Assembly (NCBI GenBank): GCA_046328225.1
Contig: JAXLWZ010000018.1
Coordinates: 19,851 to 83,850, forward strand
DNA length: 64,000 nt
Direction of reading: 5' to 3'
From: Amarobacillus sp046328225
GTDB taxonomy: Bacteria > Chloroflexota > Dehalococcoidia > Tepidiformales > Tepidiformaceae
Part shown: positions 52,045 through 60,782 of the stretch, one piece after another
Numbering within the stretch: the stretch's first letter is position 1
Layout of the letters: the number at the start of each line of letters is the position of its first letter
The notes under the pieces: generated by a model
Told to the model about the DNA's origin: nothing
Seen by the model: only the letters and a program-made list of their open reading frames with translations
Databases searched by the model: none
Translations under genes and position numbers: made by a program

Positions 52045-53073
52045 TCAGTCGCGGGCGATGTCGGCCATGAGCTCCATGGCCTCCTCCTGCTGGGTGCCGA
52101 CGGTAAGGCCGGTGAGGCCGGAATCGGCCCACGCCTTGTACCGCTCGCGGATGCGGGCGGGCGGGCCGACGAGGGAGCCTTCGTCGCAGTATTCGTCGGG
52201 GATGACTTCCATGGCCTCGGCCTTGCGCCCGGCGAGGTAGAGTTCCTGGATCGCCTTCGCGACATCGCCGTAGCCGCGGCGGACCATCATGTCGTTGTGG
52301 AAGTTCTTGTCGCGATGGCCCATGCCGCCGACGTAGAGGGCGATGCGCGGCTTCATCTGGCGGAAGGCGTCGCGCAGGTCGTTGGTGATGATGACGGTGG
52401 TGCTGCCCTGGATTTCGAAATCCTTGCCGGACTTGCCGGCGCGGCGGAAGCCTTCGTCGAGCCAGGGGCGGTAGGTGCTCATGCTGCCAGGGACGAAGCC
52501 GAGGGGGAGCCAGCCGTCGGCGATCTCGGCGGTGAGCTTCACGTTCGCCTCGGTGCCGGTGCCGAGCCAGATGGGCAGCTTCGGGTTGGTGTGCAGGATG
52601 GACTTGAGCGGCTTGCCGATGCCCATCGCGCCTTCGCCCGTGTAGGGGAGGGAGATCTCCTTGCCGGCGTGGCTGACGGGCTCCTGGCGATCGAAGATCT
52701 TGCGCATGATGGTGACGTAGTCGCGGATGCGGCGGTTGGGCTTGCCCCAGGGCTGGCCGTACCAGCCTTCCACAATCTGCGGGCCGGAGACGCCGAGGCC
52801 GGCGATGAAGCGGCCGCGGCCGGCGAGCGCATCGACGGTCTGGACTTCCATCGCGGTGGCGGCGGGCGTGCGCGCGGCGAGCTGGATGATGCCCGTGCCG
52901 AGGCGGATGCGCTTCGTGAGGGCGCCGATATCGGCGAGGGGCGTGATCGCGTCGGAGCCGTACGCCTCGGCCGTCCAGACCGAGTCATAGCCGAGCTCTT
53001 CGGCGCGCTGGATCTTCTCGATGGGGAGGCGCATTTCGGCGCCGGAGTAACCGATGGAGAGGCCGAGCTTCAC
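52045..53073 (-). CDS. F420-dependent LLM-class oxidoreductase
   Basis: 342 residues from GTG 53073 (GGAGG site). 'GYDSVWTAEAYGSDAITPLA', 'LGTGIIQLAARTPAATAMEV', 'GLGVSGPQIVEGWYGQPW' and 'LPIWLGTGTEANVKLTAEIA' are the TIM-barrel landmarks of the luciferase-like family, in the branch near methylene-H4MPT reductase and F420-glucose-6-phosphate dehydrogenase. It uses F420 (or FMN) for hydride transfer; substrate unknown. It is likely co-transcribed with the nitroreductase-family gene. Confidence 0.88.
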   Translation of the reverse strand: MKLGLSIGYSGAEMRLPIEKIQRAEELGYDSVWTAEAYGSDAITPLADIGALTKRIRLGTGIIQLAARTPAATAMEVQTVDALAGRGRFIAGLGVSGPQIVEGWYGQPWGKPNRRIRDYVTIMRKIFDRQEPVSHAGKEISLPYTGEGAMGIGKPLKSILHTNPKLPIWLGTGTEANVKLTAEIADGWLPLGFVPGSMSTYRPWLDEGFRRAGKSGKDFEIQGSTTVIITNDLRDAFRQMKPRIALYVGGMGHRDKNFHNDMMVRRGYGDVAKAIQELYLAGRKAEAMEVIPDEYCDEGSLVGPPARIRERYKAWADSGLTGLTVGTQQEEAMELMADIARD

Positions 53074-53117
53074 GGGAAGCCTCCGGGGTGGATGGTACGA
53101 GGCGGGAGTTTACGCTA

Positions 53118-53157
53118 GTTCCCGGTTGTCGGTTCCCAGTTCCCAGGGGCTACCCCG
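53118..53157. repeat. Heptamer quartet with GGGGCTACCCC hairpin
   Basis: GTTCCCG, GTTGTCG, GTTCCCA, GTTCCCA (53118-53145) are followed by GGGGCTACCCCG. It lies in the divergent gap between the LLM gene and the helical-repeat gene. Confidence 0.85.
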
Positions 53158-53203
53158 AAATTCGATGCATCCGGCGGATTCGAGCGCTGGGGGCGGGGGA
53201 GCG

Positions 53204-53209
53204 CATACT
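53204..53209 (+). promoter_or_regulatory. -10-like CATACT 6 nt before ATG (leaderless candidate)
   Basis: CATACT lies 6 nt before the ATG at 53216, and no ribosome site is visible in the intervening GGGGTG beyond G-richness. Confidence 0.35.
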
Positions 53210-53215
53210 GGGGTG

Positions 53216-54163
53216 ATGGCGGAACGGGGCGAACAGCGGGCGACGGCGCGGCGCACGATGGACCGGCTGCGGGCGATGCGGATGGCCGGGGGCACGCAGT
53301 TGAACGCGTTCGTGGCCGAGATCCTGGCGCAGGAACACGACCCGGATGTGGTGCTGGCGGCGCTGGCGGCGGTGCCGAAGCCGCCGTCGCGGGAGGTCGC
53401 CGAGGCGCTTCGGACGGCGTGGGCGTGGTTCGCGGCGAACGGGAAGCGGCGCGACCCGGGCGGGTTCGTGCGGACGGGCATCCTGCAGGCGCTCGCGCCC
53501 ATCGCCACGAGCGAGGACCGGGCGGCGTTCGTGACCGCGATCGAGTCGATGGAGCCTTCGGCGCAGGATGGGTCCGGGCCGGGGGTGCTGCGCGCGGCGG
53601 GCCTGGCCGGGCTGCACGGGATCGATCCGGAGGCAGCGGCACCCTACGCGGCGGGGATGCTCGCAGACGTCCACCGGCTTTCGCGCATGAACGGCGAACC
53701 GGGGATCACGGCGGCGCGCGTGCTCTTCGCGACCGGCGATGAGCTGCTCCTGTTCACGTATGTGATGGTGGCGGAGCGGCTGCCGGCCGAGGTGGCGGCG
53801 GAGTGTCTGCGTTCGCTGACGGAGCTGCCGGAGGCGTTGCGCGCGGCGTGCGTCGAGAACTTCGCGGACGACCCGGAGCCTCTGGTGCTGCTGGGGCTGT
53901 GCGACCTTGTGGTGCAATCGCGCATGGCGGCCGCGGCGGTGACGCTGCTGAAGACGCTGGAGGACACGGAGGTGTACGCCTCGTTCGTGTCGTCGATTGT
54001 CGCGAGCCGGGATGCGGGGCTGGCGCAGGCGCTGCTTTGGCACGCGAAGCTGGCGACGGAGCGCGAGAAGCTCGAGCTGCTGGCCGAGAGCCTCGGGCTC
54101 ATGCGCGGCGATGCCGGCGCCGAGGCGGTGCTGGAGAGCGTGCGGAAGAAGCTGGGCCGCTGA
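53216..54163 (+). CDS. Helical-repeat (HEAT-like) protein, unknown function
   Basis: 315 residues, almost all helix, with repeating hydrophobic pairs such as 'VVLAALAAVPKPPSREVAEA' and 'LRSLTELPEALRAACVENFA', resembling HEAT or ARM arrays. There is no signal peptide or enzyme motif, so it is probably a cytosolic scaffold. It ends flush (0 bp) against the convergent OsmC gene. Confidence 0.65.
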   Translation: MAERGEQRATARRTMDRLRAMRMAGGTQLNAFVAEILAQEHDPDVVLAALAAVPKPPSREVAEALRTAWAWFAANGKRRDPGGFVRTGILQALAPIATSEDRAAFVTAIESMEPSAQDGSGPGVLRAAGLAGLHGIDPEAAAPYAAGMLADVHRLSRMNGEPGITAARVLFATGDELLLFTYVMVAERLPAEVAAECLRSLTELPEALRAACVENFADDPEPLVLLGLCDLVVQSRMAAAAVTLLKTLEDTEVYASFVSSIVASRDAGLAQALLWHAKLATEREKLELLAESLGLMRGDAGAEAVLESVRKKLGR

Positions 54164-54598
54164 TCAGGCGGGCGCGGCGGCTGGTTCGACGGCGCCGAGG
54201 CGGATGCGCACCTCGCTGCGGATGGGCGTCGCGGCGCTGATGGTGTTGCACATGGGGCAGGCGCAGGCGACGTCCTGAAGCTCCTCCGCGCGGCCGACCA
54301 GGTCCGGGTCGGTGACCACGAGGTCGATGGTGGCGAAGACGTGGGCGACCTTGACGGGGTTCTGCTGCATCTCGGCGTGAAGCATCGCCTCGCAGCGGAG
54401 GACTTCCTTCTCGGCCAGCAGGGGGTGGCCCATGAGGGTGCCAAGGCTGCAATTCGCGAGCGCGATGAGCAGGAGCTCGGTGGAGCTGAAGCCGACGGGT
54501 CCGTCCTCGCGCATGGTGCGGACGTTGACGATGGAGCGGTCGCGCGCGGTGAAGATGATGCGCTGGCGATCCTGGAACTCGGCGGTGATGCTCGGCAT
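54164..54598 (-). CDS. OsmC-family protein
   Basis: 144 residues from ATG 54598 (GGAGG). 'GPVGFSSTELLLIALANCSL' with the peroxidatic-type Cys and the family core are present. A second Cys group, 'VACACPMCNTI', replaces the usual distal Cys region. OsmC/Ohr proteins reduce organic hydroperoxides; this member's extra cysteines are unusual. The start of DUF2283 lies 99 bp away on the other strand. Confidence 0.85.
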   Translation of the reverse strand: MPSITAEFQDRQRIIFTARDRSIVNVRTMREDGPVGFSSTELLLIALANCSLGTLMGHPLLAEKEVLRCEAMLHAEMQQNPVKVAHVFATIDLVVTDPDLVGRAEELQDVACACPMCNTISAATPIRSEVRIRLGAVEPAAAPA

Positions 54599-54697
54599 GG
54601 CGGCCTCCGGCGAACGTTTCGGGGAGTATAGGGCAGGCCGCGGGGCGTGGATGGCGATGGATCCGCCGAGTAAGATCGCGAAGCACTGGAGCCAGCT

Positions 54698-54895
54698 GTG
54701 AAGATCACCTACGACCCGCGGACCGACACCCTCACGGTGGTTCTCAAGGACAGTCCGGTTTCGGAGAGCGACGAGGACCGGCCGGGGGTGATCCTGGATT
54801 TCGACGCCGATGGCGATGTCGTGGAATTCGAAATCCTCGATGCGTCGCAACGCGTGACGGACCCGGAGCACGTCGAGTTCATCGCCGTCGCCTGA
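54698..54895 (+). CDS. DUF2283 family protein
   Basis: 65 residues from GTG 54698. 'MKITYDPRTDTLTVVLKD', 'DRPGVILDFDADGDVVEFEI' and 'LDAS' match DUF2283, a small family often found near toxin-antitoxin or mobile genes; here it stands alone. Function unknown. Confidence 0.85.
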   Translation: MKITYDPRTDTLTVVLKDSPVSESDEDRPGVILDFDADGDVVEFEILDASQRVTDPEHVEFIAVA

Positions 54896-54917
54896 TCGGG
54901 CAACCATGGAAAACGGA

Positions 54918-54946
54918 AACGGCCGGCGCACCACGCGCCGGCCGTT
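54918..54946. terminator. Bidirectional terminator between DUF2283 gene and leuD
   Basis: A 12-bp perfect stem AACGGCCGGCGC/GCGCCGGCCGTT with a 5-nt loop, between convergent genes. Confidence 0.75.
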
Positions 54947-54969
54947 CGCGTTTGTGCCGTTGAATCAGC

Positions 54970-55575
54970 TCAGCCGGCGGCGGTGAGCGAGGGGTAGAGC
55001 CAGTTCTCGCGCTGCTCTTCGAAGGCGGCGATCTTCGCGTCGTCGAGGAGGGTGAGGGCGATGTCGTCGAAGCCGCCGAGGAGGTTGTGCTTCACGTTCG
55101 GGTCGATTTCGAACGTGCGCGAGAAGGTGCCATCGGCGGTGGCGATGGTCTGGGATTCGAGGTCGATGACGAGCTGGGAGTTCGGCAGCTCTTCGGCGCG
55201 AGCCATGAGGTGGTTGATGTCGTCCTGCGGGAGGACGACGGTGAGGAGGCCGATCTTGGCGCAGTTGTTGCGGAAGATGTCGGCGAAGCTGGGGGCGACG
55301 ATGGCGCGCACGCCGAGGTCCTCGATCGCCCAGGGAGCGTGTTCGCGCGAGGAGCCGCAGCCGAAATTCGGCCCCGCGAGGAGGATGGGCGCGCCCTGGT
55401 AGGCCGGGTTGTTGATGACGAAGTTGGGGTCCTTGCGCCAGGTTTCGAAGGCGAAGGGGCCGAAGCCGCTGCGTTCGATGCGCTTGAGGTACTGGGCCGG
55501 GATGATCTGGTCGGTATCGACATCGGCGCGGTTGAGCGGGATGGCGTTGCCCTTCACGGTTTCGAACTTCTGCAT
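54970..55575 (-). CDS. leuD: 3-isopropylmalate dehydratase small subunit
   Basis: 201 residues (GGAGG site). 'VDTDQIIPAQYLKR', 'GPNFGCGSSREHAPWAIEDL' and 'SFADIFRNNCAKIGL' are diagnostic of the aconitase swivel domain in LeuD. With LeuC it isomerises 2- to 3-isopropylmalate in leucine synthesis. It follows leuC by 26 bp. Confidence 0.94.
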   Translation of the reverse strand: MQKFETVKGNAIPLNRADVDTDQIIPAQYLKRIERSGFGPFAFETWRKDPNFVINNPAYQGAPILLAGPNFGCGSSREHAPWAIEDLGVRAIVAPSFADIFRNNCAKIGLLTVVLPQDDINHLMARAEELPNSQLVIDLESQTIATADGTFSRTFEIDPNVKHNLLGGFDDIALTLLDDAKIAAFEEQRENWLYPSLTAAG

Positions 55576-55601
55576 GGTGATCCTCCGCGGCTCGCCGCGC
55601 G

Positions 55602-57008
55602 CTACTTCCAGGTGCGGATATCGACGAAGTGGCCGGCGATGGCGGCGGCGGCGGCCATCTGCGGGCTGACGAGGTGGGTGCGCCCGCCGCGGCCCTGGCG
55701 GCCTTCGAAGTTCCGGTTCGAGGTCGAGGCGCTGCGTTCGCCGGGGAGCAGGATGTCGGGGTTCATGCCCAGGCACATCGAGCAGCCGGCGTCGCGCCAT
55801 TCGAAGCCCGCCTCGGTGAAGATGCGGTCGAGCCCTTCCTGTTCGGCCTGGAGCTTCACGAGGCCGGAGCCGGGGACGACCATCGCGCGGACGGTGGACG
55901 CCGCCTTCCGGCCGCGAACAACCTCGGCGGCGGCGCGCAGGTCCTCGATGCGGCCGTTCGTGCAGGAGCCGACGAAGACGACATCGAGGGGGATGTCCTC
56001 GATGCGCGTGCCGGGCTTGAGGTCCATATAGGCGAGGGAGCGCTCGGCGAGTTCGGCGGCCTGCGGGTTCGCGGCGTCCGAGGGGTCGGGGACGCGGCCG
56101 GTGACGGGGACGGACTGGGCGGGGGTGGTGCCCCAAGTGACGCAGGGCTCGATCGCGGCGCCATCGAGCTCCACGACGGTATCGAAGGCGGCGCCGTCAT
56201 CGGTGACGAGGCCGCGCCAGGCATCGAGGGCGCGCTCCCAATCGGCGCCCTTGGGGGCGTGCTGGCGGCCTTCCATGTAGGCGAAGGTGGTGTCGTCGGG
56301 GGCGACGAGGCCGGCGCGGGCGCCGCCTTCGATGGACATGTTGCAGATGGTCATCCTGCCTTCCATGGAGAGGTTGCGGATGACTTCGCCGCGATATTCG
56401 GCGACGTGGCCGACGCCGCCGGACACGCCAATCTTTCGGATGATGGCGAGGATGACGTCCTTGGGGGTGACGCCGGGGTGAAGCTCGCCGTTGACTTCGA
56501 TGGACATCGTCTTCGGCTTCGCCTGCGGGAGCGTCTGCGTGGCGAGGACGTGTTCGACTTCGCTCGTGCCGATGCCGAAGGCGAGCGCGCCAAAGGCGCC
56601 GTGGGTGGCGGTGTGGCTATCGCCGCAGACGATGGTCATGCCCGGCTGGGTGAGGCCCTGCTCGGGGCCGATGACGTGCACGATGCCCTGGCGGATATCG
56701 CCGACGCCGAAGTAGGGCACGCCGAAGTCCGCGACGTTCTTGCGCAGCGTCTCGACCTGCTGGATGGAGAGCGGGTCGGTCCAGGGCTTGTCGCGGTCGC
56801 GCGTGGGGACGTTGTGGTCGACGGTCGCGAGGGTGAGGTCGGGGCGTCGGACCTTGCGGCCCTGCATGCGCAGCGATTCGAAGGCCTGGGGCGACGTGAC
56901 CTCGTGGACGAGGTGGAGGTCGATGAAGAGAAGGTCGGGTTTGCCGGCTTCGCCGCGGACGAGGTGGTTATCCCAGATCTTCTGGGAGATGGTGCGTGGT
57001 TGGGACAT
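55602..57008 (-). CDS. leuC: 3-isopropylmalate dehydratase large subunit
   Basis: 468 residues. The three 4Fe-4S cysteines lie in 'VFVGSCTNGRIEDLR' and 'AGCSMCLGMNPD'; 'CGDSHTATHGAFGALAFGIG' and 'GRQGRGGRTHLVSP' complete the aconitase-family pattern for LeuC. It acts with LeuD. No other leu genes are in the window, and no T-box or leader peptide was found in the ~100 bp upstream. Confidence 0.94.
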   Translation of the reverse strand: MSQPRTISQKIWDNHLVRGEAGKPDLLFIDLHLVHEVTSPQAFESLRMQGRKVRRPDLTLATVDHNVPTRDRDKPWTDPLSIQQVETLRKNVADFGVPYFGVGDIRQGIVHVIGPEQGLTQPGMTIVCGDSHTATHGAFGALAFGIGTSEVEHVLATQTLPQAKPKTMSIEVNGELHPGVTPKDVILAIIRKIGVSGGVGHVAEYRGEVIRNLSMEGRMTICNMSIEGGARAGLVAPDDTTFAYMEGRQHAPKGADWERALDAWRGLVTDDGAAFDTVVELDGAAIEPCVTWGTTPAQSVPVTGRVPDPSDAANPQAAELAERSLAYMDLKPGTRIEDIPLDVVFVGSCTNGRIEDLRAAAEVVRGRKAASTVRAMVVPGSGLVKLQAEQEGLDRIFTEAGFEWRDAGCSMCLGMNPDILLPGERSASTSNRNFEGRQGRGGRTHLVSPQMAAAAAIAGHFVDIRTWK

Positions 57009-57114
57009 AGGTCGGTGCGATCTCCGGAGAGCTCTCGGCGGCGTCTTGCGGCCGCGTATCAGCAAGAGGATATCGCATGGTGGGGGAGCGCGCCGAACGG
57101 GGCCGGGCGGCTTC

Positions 57115-59880
57115 TTACATGCCGGCGCGGCGGCGCTTCTCGGCGACCTTGGAGGGGGCGCGCTGCACGGGCTCGGCGCTTTCGAGGCGGCGCTTGATGG
57201 CGAGGAGCATGGAGCCGACGCCGTTGCCGGGCTGCAGCAGCGGCTCGTTGCCGGCGGCGCGGGCGGCTTCGATGACGCGCCCGCTGGCGGCGTGGCCGAT
57301 GCAGGCGGTGTTGACGAGCACGAGGTCGGCGGTGCCGGCGGCCAGGTCCTTCGCCTGCGCACCGTGCTTCGCGGCGCCGGGGTCGAGCCATGCGACCTTG
57401 AGGCCCCAGTGCTGGAGGACGGGGTCGCCGCGCTTGCGCAGGTATTCGCGGCCGCCGGCGATGACGATGCGCCGGCCGGGGAAGGAGGGGGGCTGCTCGA
57501 GGCCCGGGTCCTCGTCTTTCTCGGCGAAGCGCTCTTTCATGAGGGCGTTGAAGGCGGGGTAGACATACTGGAGGCCGAGAAGCTGGTCGCGCGCGTCGCC
57601 GGCGTCGTCTTCGTCGCGGCCGCGCATGGCGGCTTCAAGACGTTCCGCCACGGCGGTGGCATCGGCGCCTTCTTCAAGCAGGAGCTCGGCCTGGAGGGCG
57701 AGCGCGGGCACGCGCAGGGGGCGAAAGATGAGGGCATCGGCGCACAGTTCGCGCAGAGGGCCGAGACCGGGAGCGTCCTGGAGCTCGCGCACGAGGCGAT
57801 GGAAGGCGTCGCGGGCATCGCGGTCGTGGCCCTGGCGGATGGAGGCATCGAGGGCGGCGCGGTAGACGGTGACGCGCTGCTCGCGGCTGAACATATCGGC
57901 GCCCCGGAACTCGCCGTCCTCGAGGAGCTGGCCGAGCTCGTTGAGCAGATTGTCCGGGCGGGAGCCATCGCCGAGCACGGGGAGGAGGTCGAGGACGTGC
58001 TTCTCCGGGTCGGTGATGCCGCGGGGCTGGCGAAGGCAGGCGAGGACCGCGCGGTCGGCGAGGAGGCGCGCGGCGCTGCCGGGGCCGGAGCCCGCGAGGT
58101 AGGCCTCGGCGATGTGCTCGGCGGTGGTGGCCAGCTCCTTGCCGGTGACGATTTCGATGTAGCCGGGGAATTCGTCCCAGGGAGCGCGTTCGCCGGCGGC
58201 CGCGAGCCGAAACATGGCCAGGAACTCGGCGTAGCGGCGCATGGCGTCGTGGCGGGGGATGCAGTTCACGAGCTCGCGGCGGTCGCGCAGGCTGACCTCT
58301 TCCGGCGGAAGGGTGGCGATGGTGGCGAGCAGGGCGAGCGCGGCCCGGGGGGCGAGCTCGCGGTCCATGAGCGGGAGGGCGCGTCGGGCGACTTCGTTCA
58401 GGCGCAGGCCGGAATCGAAGCGCTCCTCGCGGGGCCAGGAGTGGACCCATTCATCGATGCTCTCGGCCTCCATCGCGAGGTTCGTGCGCAGGATGACGGC
58501 CAGGCCCACGGCATCGGCGCGGAGCGTGTCGTCGTCGAGCATGGAGGCGATGCGTGCATCGAGCAGGGGGACGCGGGCGCGGGCGAGGGAGACGAGGTGG
58601 AGGACGCGCACGAGGTCGCTGAGGGGGGCATCGATGGTGCGCAGCGGCTGGCCGGCCATGAGCTGTTCGAGCAGGCCCTGGGCGGCGGGCGAGCTAATGG
58701 CCGCCCGTTCGAAGCCGTTGCCGTTCATCAGCTCGGCGAGCAGCGCGCCCCGGAGGGCGACGGCGCCATCGATGGGGACCGCCGGCAGGCAGGCTTCGTT
58801 CAGGAAGGCGAGGGCGAGGCTCGCGAGCTCGTTGCGGGCGATGCCGGTGAGGTCGGCGCTGGCGAACTCGGCGGAGGGCCCGAGGGCGGCGCTGAGCTGC
58901 CCGAAGGCGCGGTCGGCGTTGCCCGCGCGGGCGAGGCAGATGGCGGCGACGGCGCGCAGCTCGCGGCTGGCGCCTTCGCCCTGCGACTGGAGCAGCCGGC
59001 TCGCGGCGGAGGCAGCTTCGGTGGCGGACTCTTCGGAGAGGCGGAGGAGGTCGGCCCAATCGGGGACGGCGCCGCCGGCCGTGCTTTCGTCCGGTGCGGG
59101 CGCGGCCAGGGGTGCGGGTACCGCCGGCGCGAGGGCGGGTGCGGCATCGAGGCGGGCGTCCAGGCGTTCCATCACGGTGACCAGGCGCTCGACGGCGGTG
59201 GCCAAGCGGCCAAGCACCTCAGCGTCGATGAGTTCCCGGTTCCCGGTTCCCAGTTCCCAGGGGCTACCCCGGGGGGGAATCTGGAGGGCGGCTTCGACGT
59301 CGGCGGGCGTCACGTCCGGCGCGACGGGCGCGGCCGGCGGTGCAACGGGTGCGAGCGTGGCCGGGGGCGGCTCGAGCAGCGTGGCCACGCGGGCGCGTTC
59401 GACGGCATCGAGTTCGTCGCGGCGCTTCAGTTCGATGTAGTCGATGACGTCGCGGGATGTCTCGAGGTGGTCGCCGAACGCCGCCGAAAGGAGGTCGAAG
59501 GCGACGGGTGCGGCCGGGAGGAACCAGCAGCGATCAGGAGCGGACCAGCGGTACCCCGGAACGGCCTTCACGAGCTCGCGGTCGTTGAAGGTGCACTGGA
59601 CGCGGAGTTGGGTGCCTTCGCGGGAGAGCGTGGCGGCGGCCTCGGGCGGCGGGAAGCCGCGGCGGTCGCCGGCGATCTCGGGTTCGAGGAGGGGGTCGGC
59701 TTGCCAGCCGTTGGGGCCGAAGACGAGGTCGAGGGCGAGGATGACGCCGCGCTGGCGGGGGAACTGCCAGCGGCGGGTGATGTTGTTCCAGCGCCCGCCG
59801 GGGACACGCCGGAGGAGCGCCTGCTCGGCGGGGCCGGCATCGACCTGGTACCGGTTCTCATCCGGCCGGAGGGTGACCAC
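57115..59880 (-). CDS. Large protein with two VPG-x-RW modules, helical repeats and DUF2325
   Basis: 921 residues from GTG 59880 (weak ribosome site). The N-terminus repeats a short module: 'LRRVPGGRWNNITRRWQFP' (~24) and 'VKAVPGYRWSAPDRCWFLP' (~102), resembling the HARP/SMARCAL1-type annealing-helicase motif. A Pro-rich linker, a coiled segment and a long helical-repeat region follow (~220-800). The last ~115 residues form DUF2325 ('RRIVIAGGREYLRKRGDPVL ... ADLVLVNTACIGHAASGRVI'). A heptamer cassette is read in frame at ~202-217 (WELGTGNREL). No helicase ATPase domain is present. Function unknown; DNA-related is my inference. Confidence 0.78.
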   Translation of the reverse strand: MVTLRPDENRYQVDAGPAEQALLRRVPGGRWNNITRRWQFPRQRGVILALDLVFGPNGWQADPLLEPEIAGDRRGFPPPEAAATLSREGTQLRVQCTFNDRELVKAVPGYRWSAPDRCWFLPAAPVAFDLLSAAFGDHLETSRDVIDYIELKRRDELDAVERARVATLLEPPPATLAPVAPPAAPVAPDVTPADVEAALQIPPRGSPWELGTGNRELIDAEVLGRLATAVERLVTVMERLDARLDAAPALAPAVPAPLAAPAPDESTAGGAVPDWADLLRLSEESATEAASAASRLLQSQGEGASRELRAVAAICLARAGNADRAFGQLSAALGPSAEFASADLTGIARNELASLALAFLNEACLPAVPIDGAVALRGALLAELMNGNGFERAAISSPAAQGLLEQLMAGQPLRTIDAPLSDLVRVLHLVSLARARVPLLDARIASMLDDDTLRADAVGLAVILRTNLAMEAESIDEWVHSWPREERFDSGLRLNEVARRALPLMDRELAPRAALALLATIATLPPEEVSLRDRRELVNCIPRHDAMRRYAEFLAMFRLAAAGERAPWDEFPGYIEIVTGKELATTAEHIAEAYLAGSGPGSAARLLADRAVLACLRQPRGITDPEKHVLDLLPVLGDGSRPDNLLNELGQLLEDGEFRGADMFSREQRVTVYRAALDASIRQGHDRDARDAFHRLVRELQDAPGLGPLRELCADALIFRPLRVPALALQAELLLEEGADATAVAERLEAAMRGRDEDDAGDARDQLLGLQYVYPAFNALMKERFAEKDEDPGLEQPPSFPGRRIVIAGGREYLRKRGDPVLQHWGLKVAWLDPGAAKHGAQAKDLAAGTADLVLVNTACIGHAASGRVIEAARAAGNEPLLQPGNGVGSMLLAIKRRLESAEPVQRAPSKVAEKRRRAGM
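59232..59275. repeat. Heptamer quartet cassette inside a coding region
   Basis: GTTCCCG x2 and GTTCCCA x2 (59232-59259) followed by GGGGCTACCCCGGGG are read on the minus strand as part of the DUF2325 protein without breaking the frame. Confidence 0.85.
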
Positions 59881-59905
59881 GGGGGCACTGTACCGGGAAG
59901 GAAAC

Positions 59906-59929
59906 GGGGTTGCCTATGCTGGCAACCCC
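59906..59929 (-). terminator. Terminator after the 251-residue surface protein
   Basis: A 9-bp stem GGGGTTGCC/GGCAACCCC with a 6-nt loop; the minus strand continues GTTTCCTT. Confidence 0.65.
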
Positions 59930-59960
59930 GAGATTCTCGCGCGCGGATGCCGTAGGAGGG

Positions 59961-60716
59961 TCAGTGGCCGCCGCGGCTGCGCGCGAGGATGACGCCCGCG
60001 CCGCCGCCGATGCCGGCGAGCACGAGCAAGCCAATCACGACGACGCCCCAGACGGGGAAGCCGCCATCGCCGCCGGTATCCTGTTCGCCCGGGCCGGGGC
60101 CGTGGGTAACGAGGCCGCCCGCCGTTGTCGGGACGGGTGAGCCCGCGCCCGGGGAGCCCGGCGGGATGGTGGCGACGCTGCCGCCGCCGGGGAGCGCCGC
60201 GGCGGGCGTGCCGTTGGCGATGCTCGTGGCGCGCGCGGCCGAGGTGGAGGTCGCGATCGCGGCGACGTTCGGGGTGGCGGTGGGCGCCGCCGTGGGCTGC
60301 GGCACGGGGCTGGCGCTGCCGAAGGCGATGCCGAGCTCGACCGGGCCTGCCGCCCAGATGCCCGTCTGCGTGGAGAGGCGGTCGCCGATCTTGATGCGAA
60401 CGGTGCTATCGCGCTTGCCGCAGCCGGCCTTCTGCTCGTCGGACACGACATCGATGATGTAGGTGGCGATTTTGGTCTTGCCGTCGGTGGCGTAGAGGAC
60501 CTTGCCGTCCTTGGTGTTGCACTTGGTGTTGCCGATGTAGGCCTCGACGACGGTGTTCTCGGGGATTTCGCCGGCGGAATCGACGATGGTGCCGAAGAAG
60601 GTCGAGGGCGGCCCGAAGACCTGGGCGCGGGCGATGGTCGCGAAGGCGAGAGCGGCGGCCAGCGCGGCCACCGCCACGGCGATGCGGGCGCCCGTGAAAT
60701 GCGTGAAATTCGTCAT
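59961..60716 (-). CDS. Secreted, membrane-anchored small beta-domain protein
   Basis: 251 residues. Signal peptide (ends ~ATIARAQ), then a compact beta domain ('PPSTFFGTIVDSAGEIPENT', 'VVEAYIGNTKCNTKDGKVLY') with two Cys (KC..., GCGKRD) likely to pair outside. A Pro/Thr/Ala-rich stalk and a C-terminal membrane helix (WGVVVIGLLVLAGIGGGAGV) follow. The beta domain resembles Cna-B-like modules common on Chloroflexota surfaces. It is downstream of a giant surface protein on the same strand. Confidence 0.75.
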   Translation of the reverse strand: MTNFTHFTGARIAVAVAALAAALAFATIARAQVFGPPSTFFGTIVDSAGEIPENTVVEAYIGNTKCNTKDGKVLYATDGKTKIATYIIDVVSDEQKAGCGKRDSTVRIKIGDRLSTQTGIWAAGPVELGIAFGSASPVPQPTAAPTATPNVAAIATSTSAARATSIANGTPAAALPGGGSVATIPPGSPGAGSPVPTTAGGLVTHGPGPGEQDTGGDGGFPVWGVVVIGLLVLAGIGGGAGVILARSRGGH

Positions 60717-60726
60717 GTAGCAACTG

Positions 60727-60756
60727 CTCGAATGTGGACTAACGGCCTCATTCGAG
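60727..60756 (-). terminator. Inverted repeat between the two surface protein genes
   Basis: CTCGAATG (60727-60734) and CATTCGAG (60749-60756) are perfect 8-bp arms spaced by 14 bp. It could be an operator, attenuator or terminator. Confidence 0.4.
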
Positions 60757-60782
60757 GGTAGGGGAGCCCTTTCTAAGCGGCA

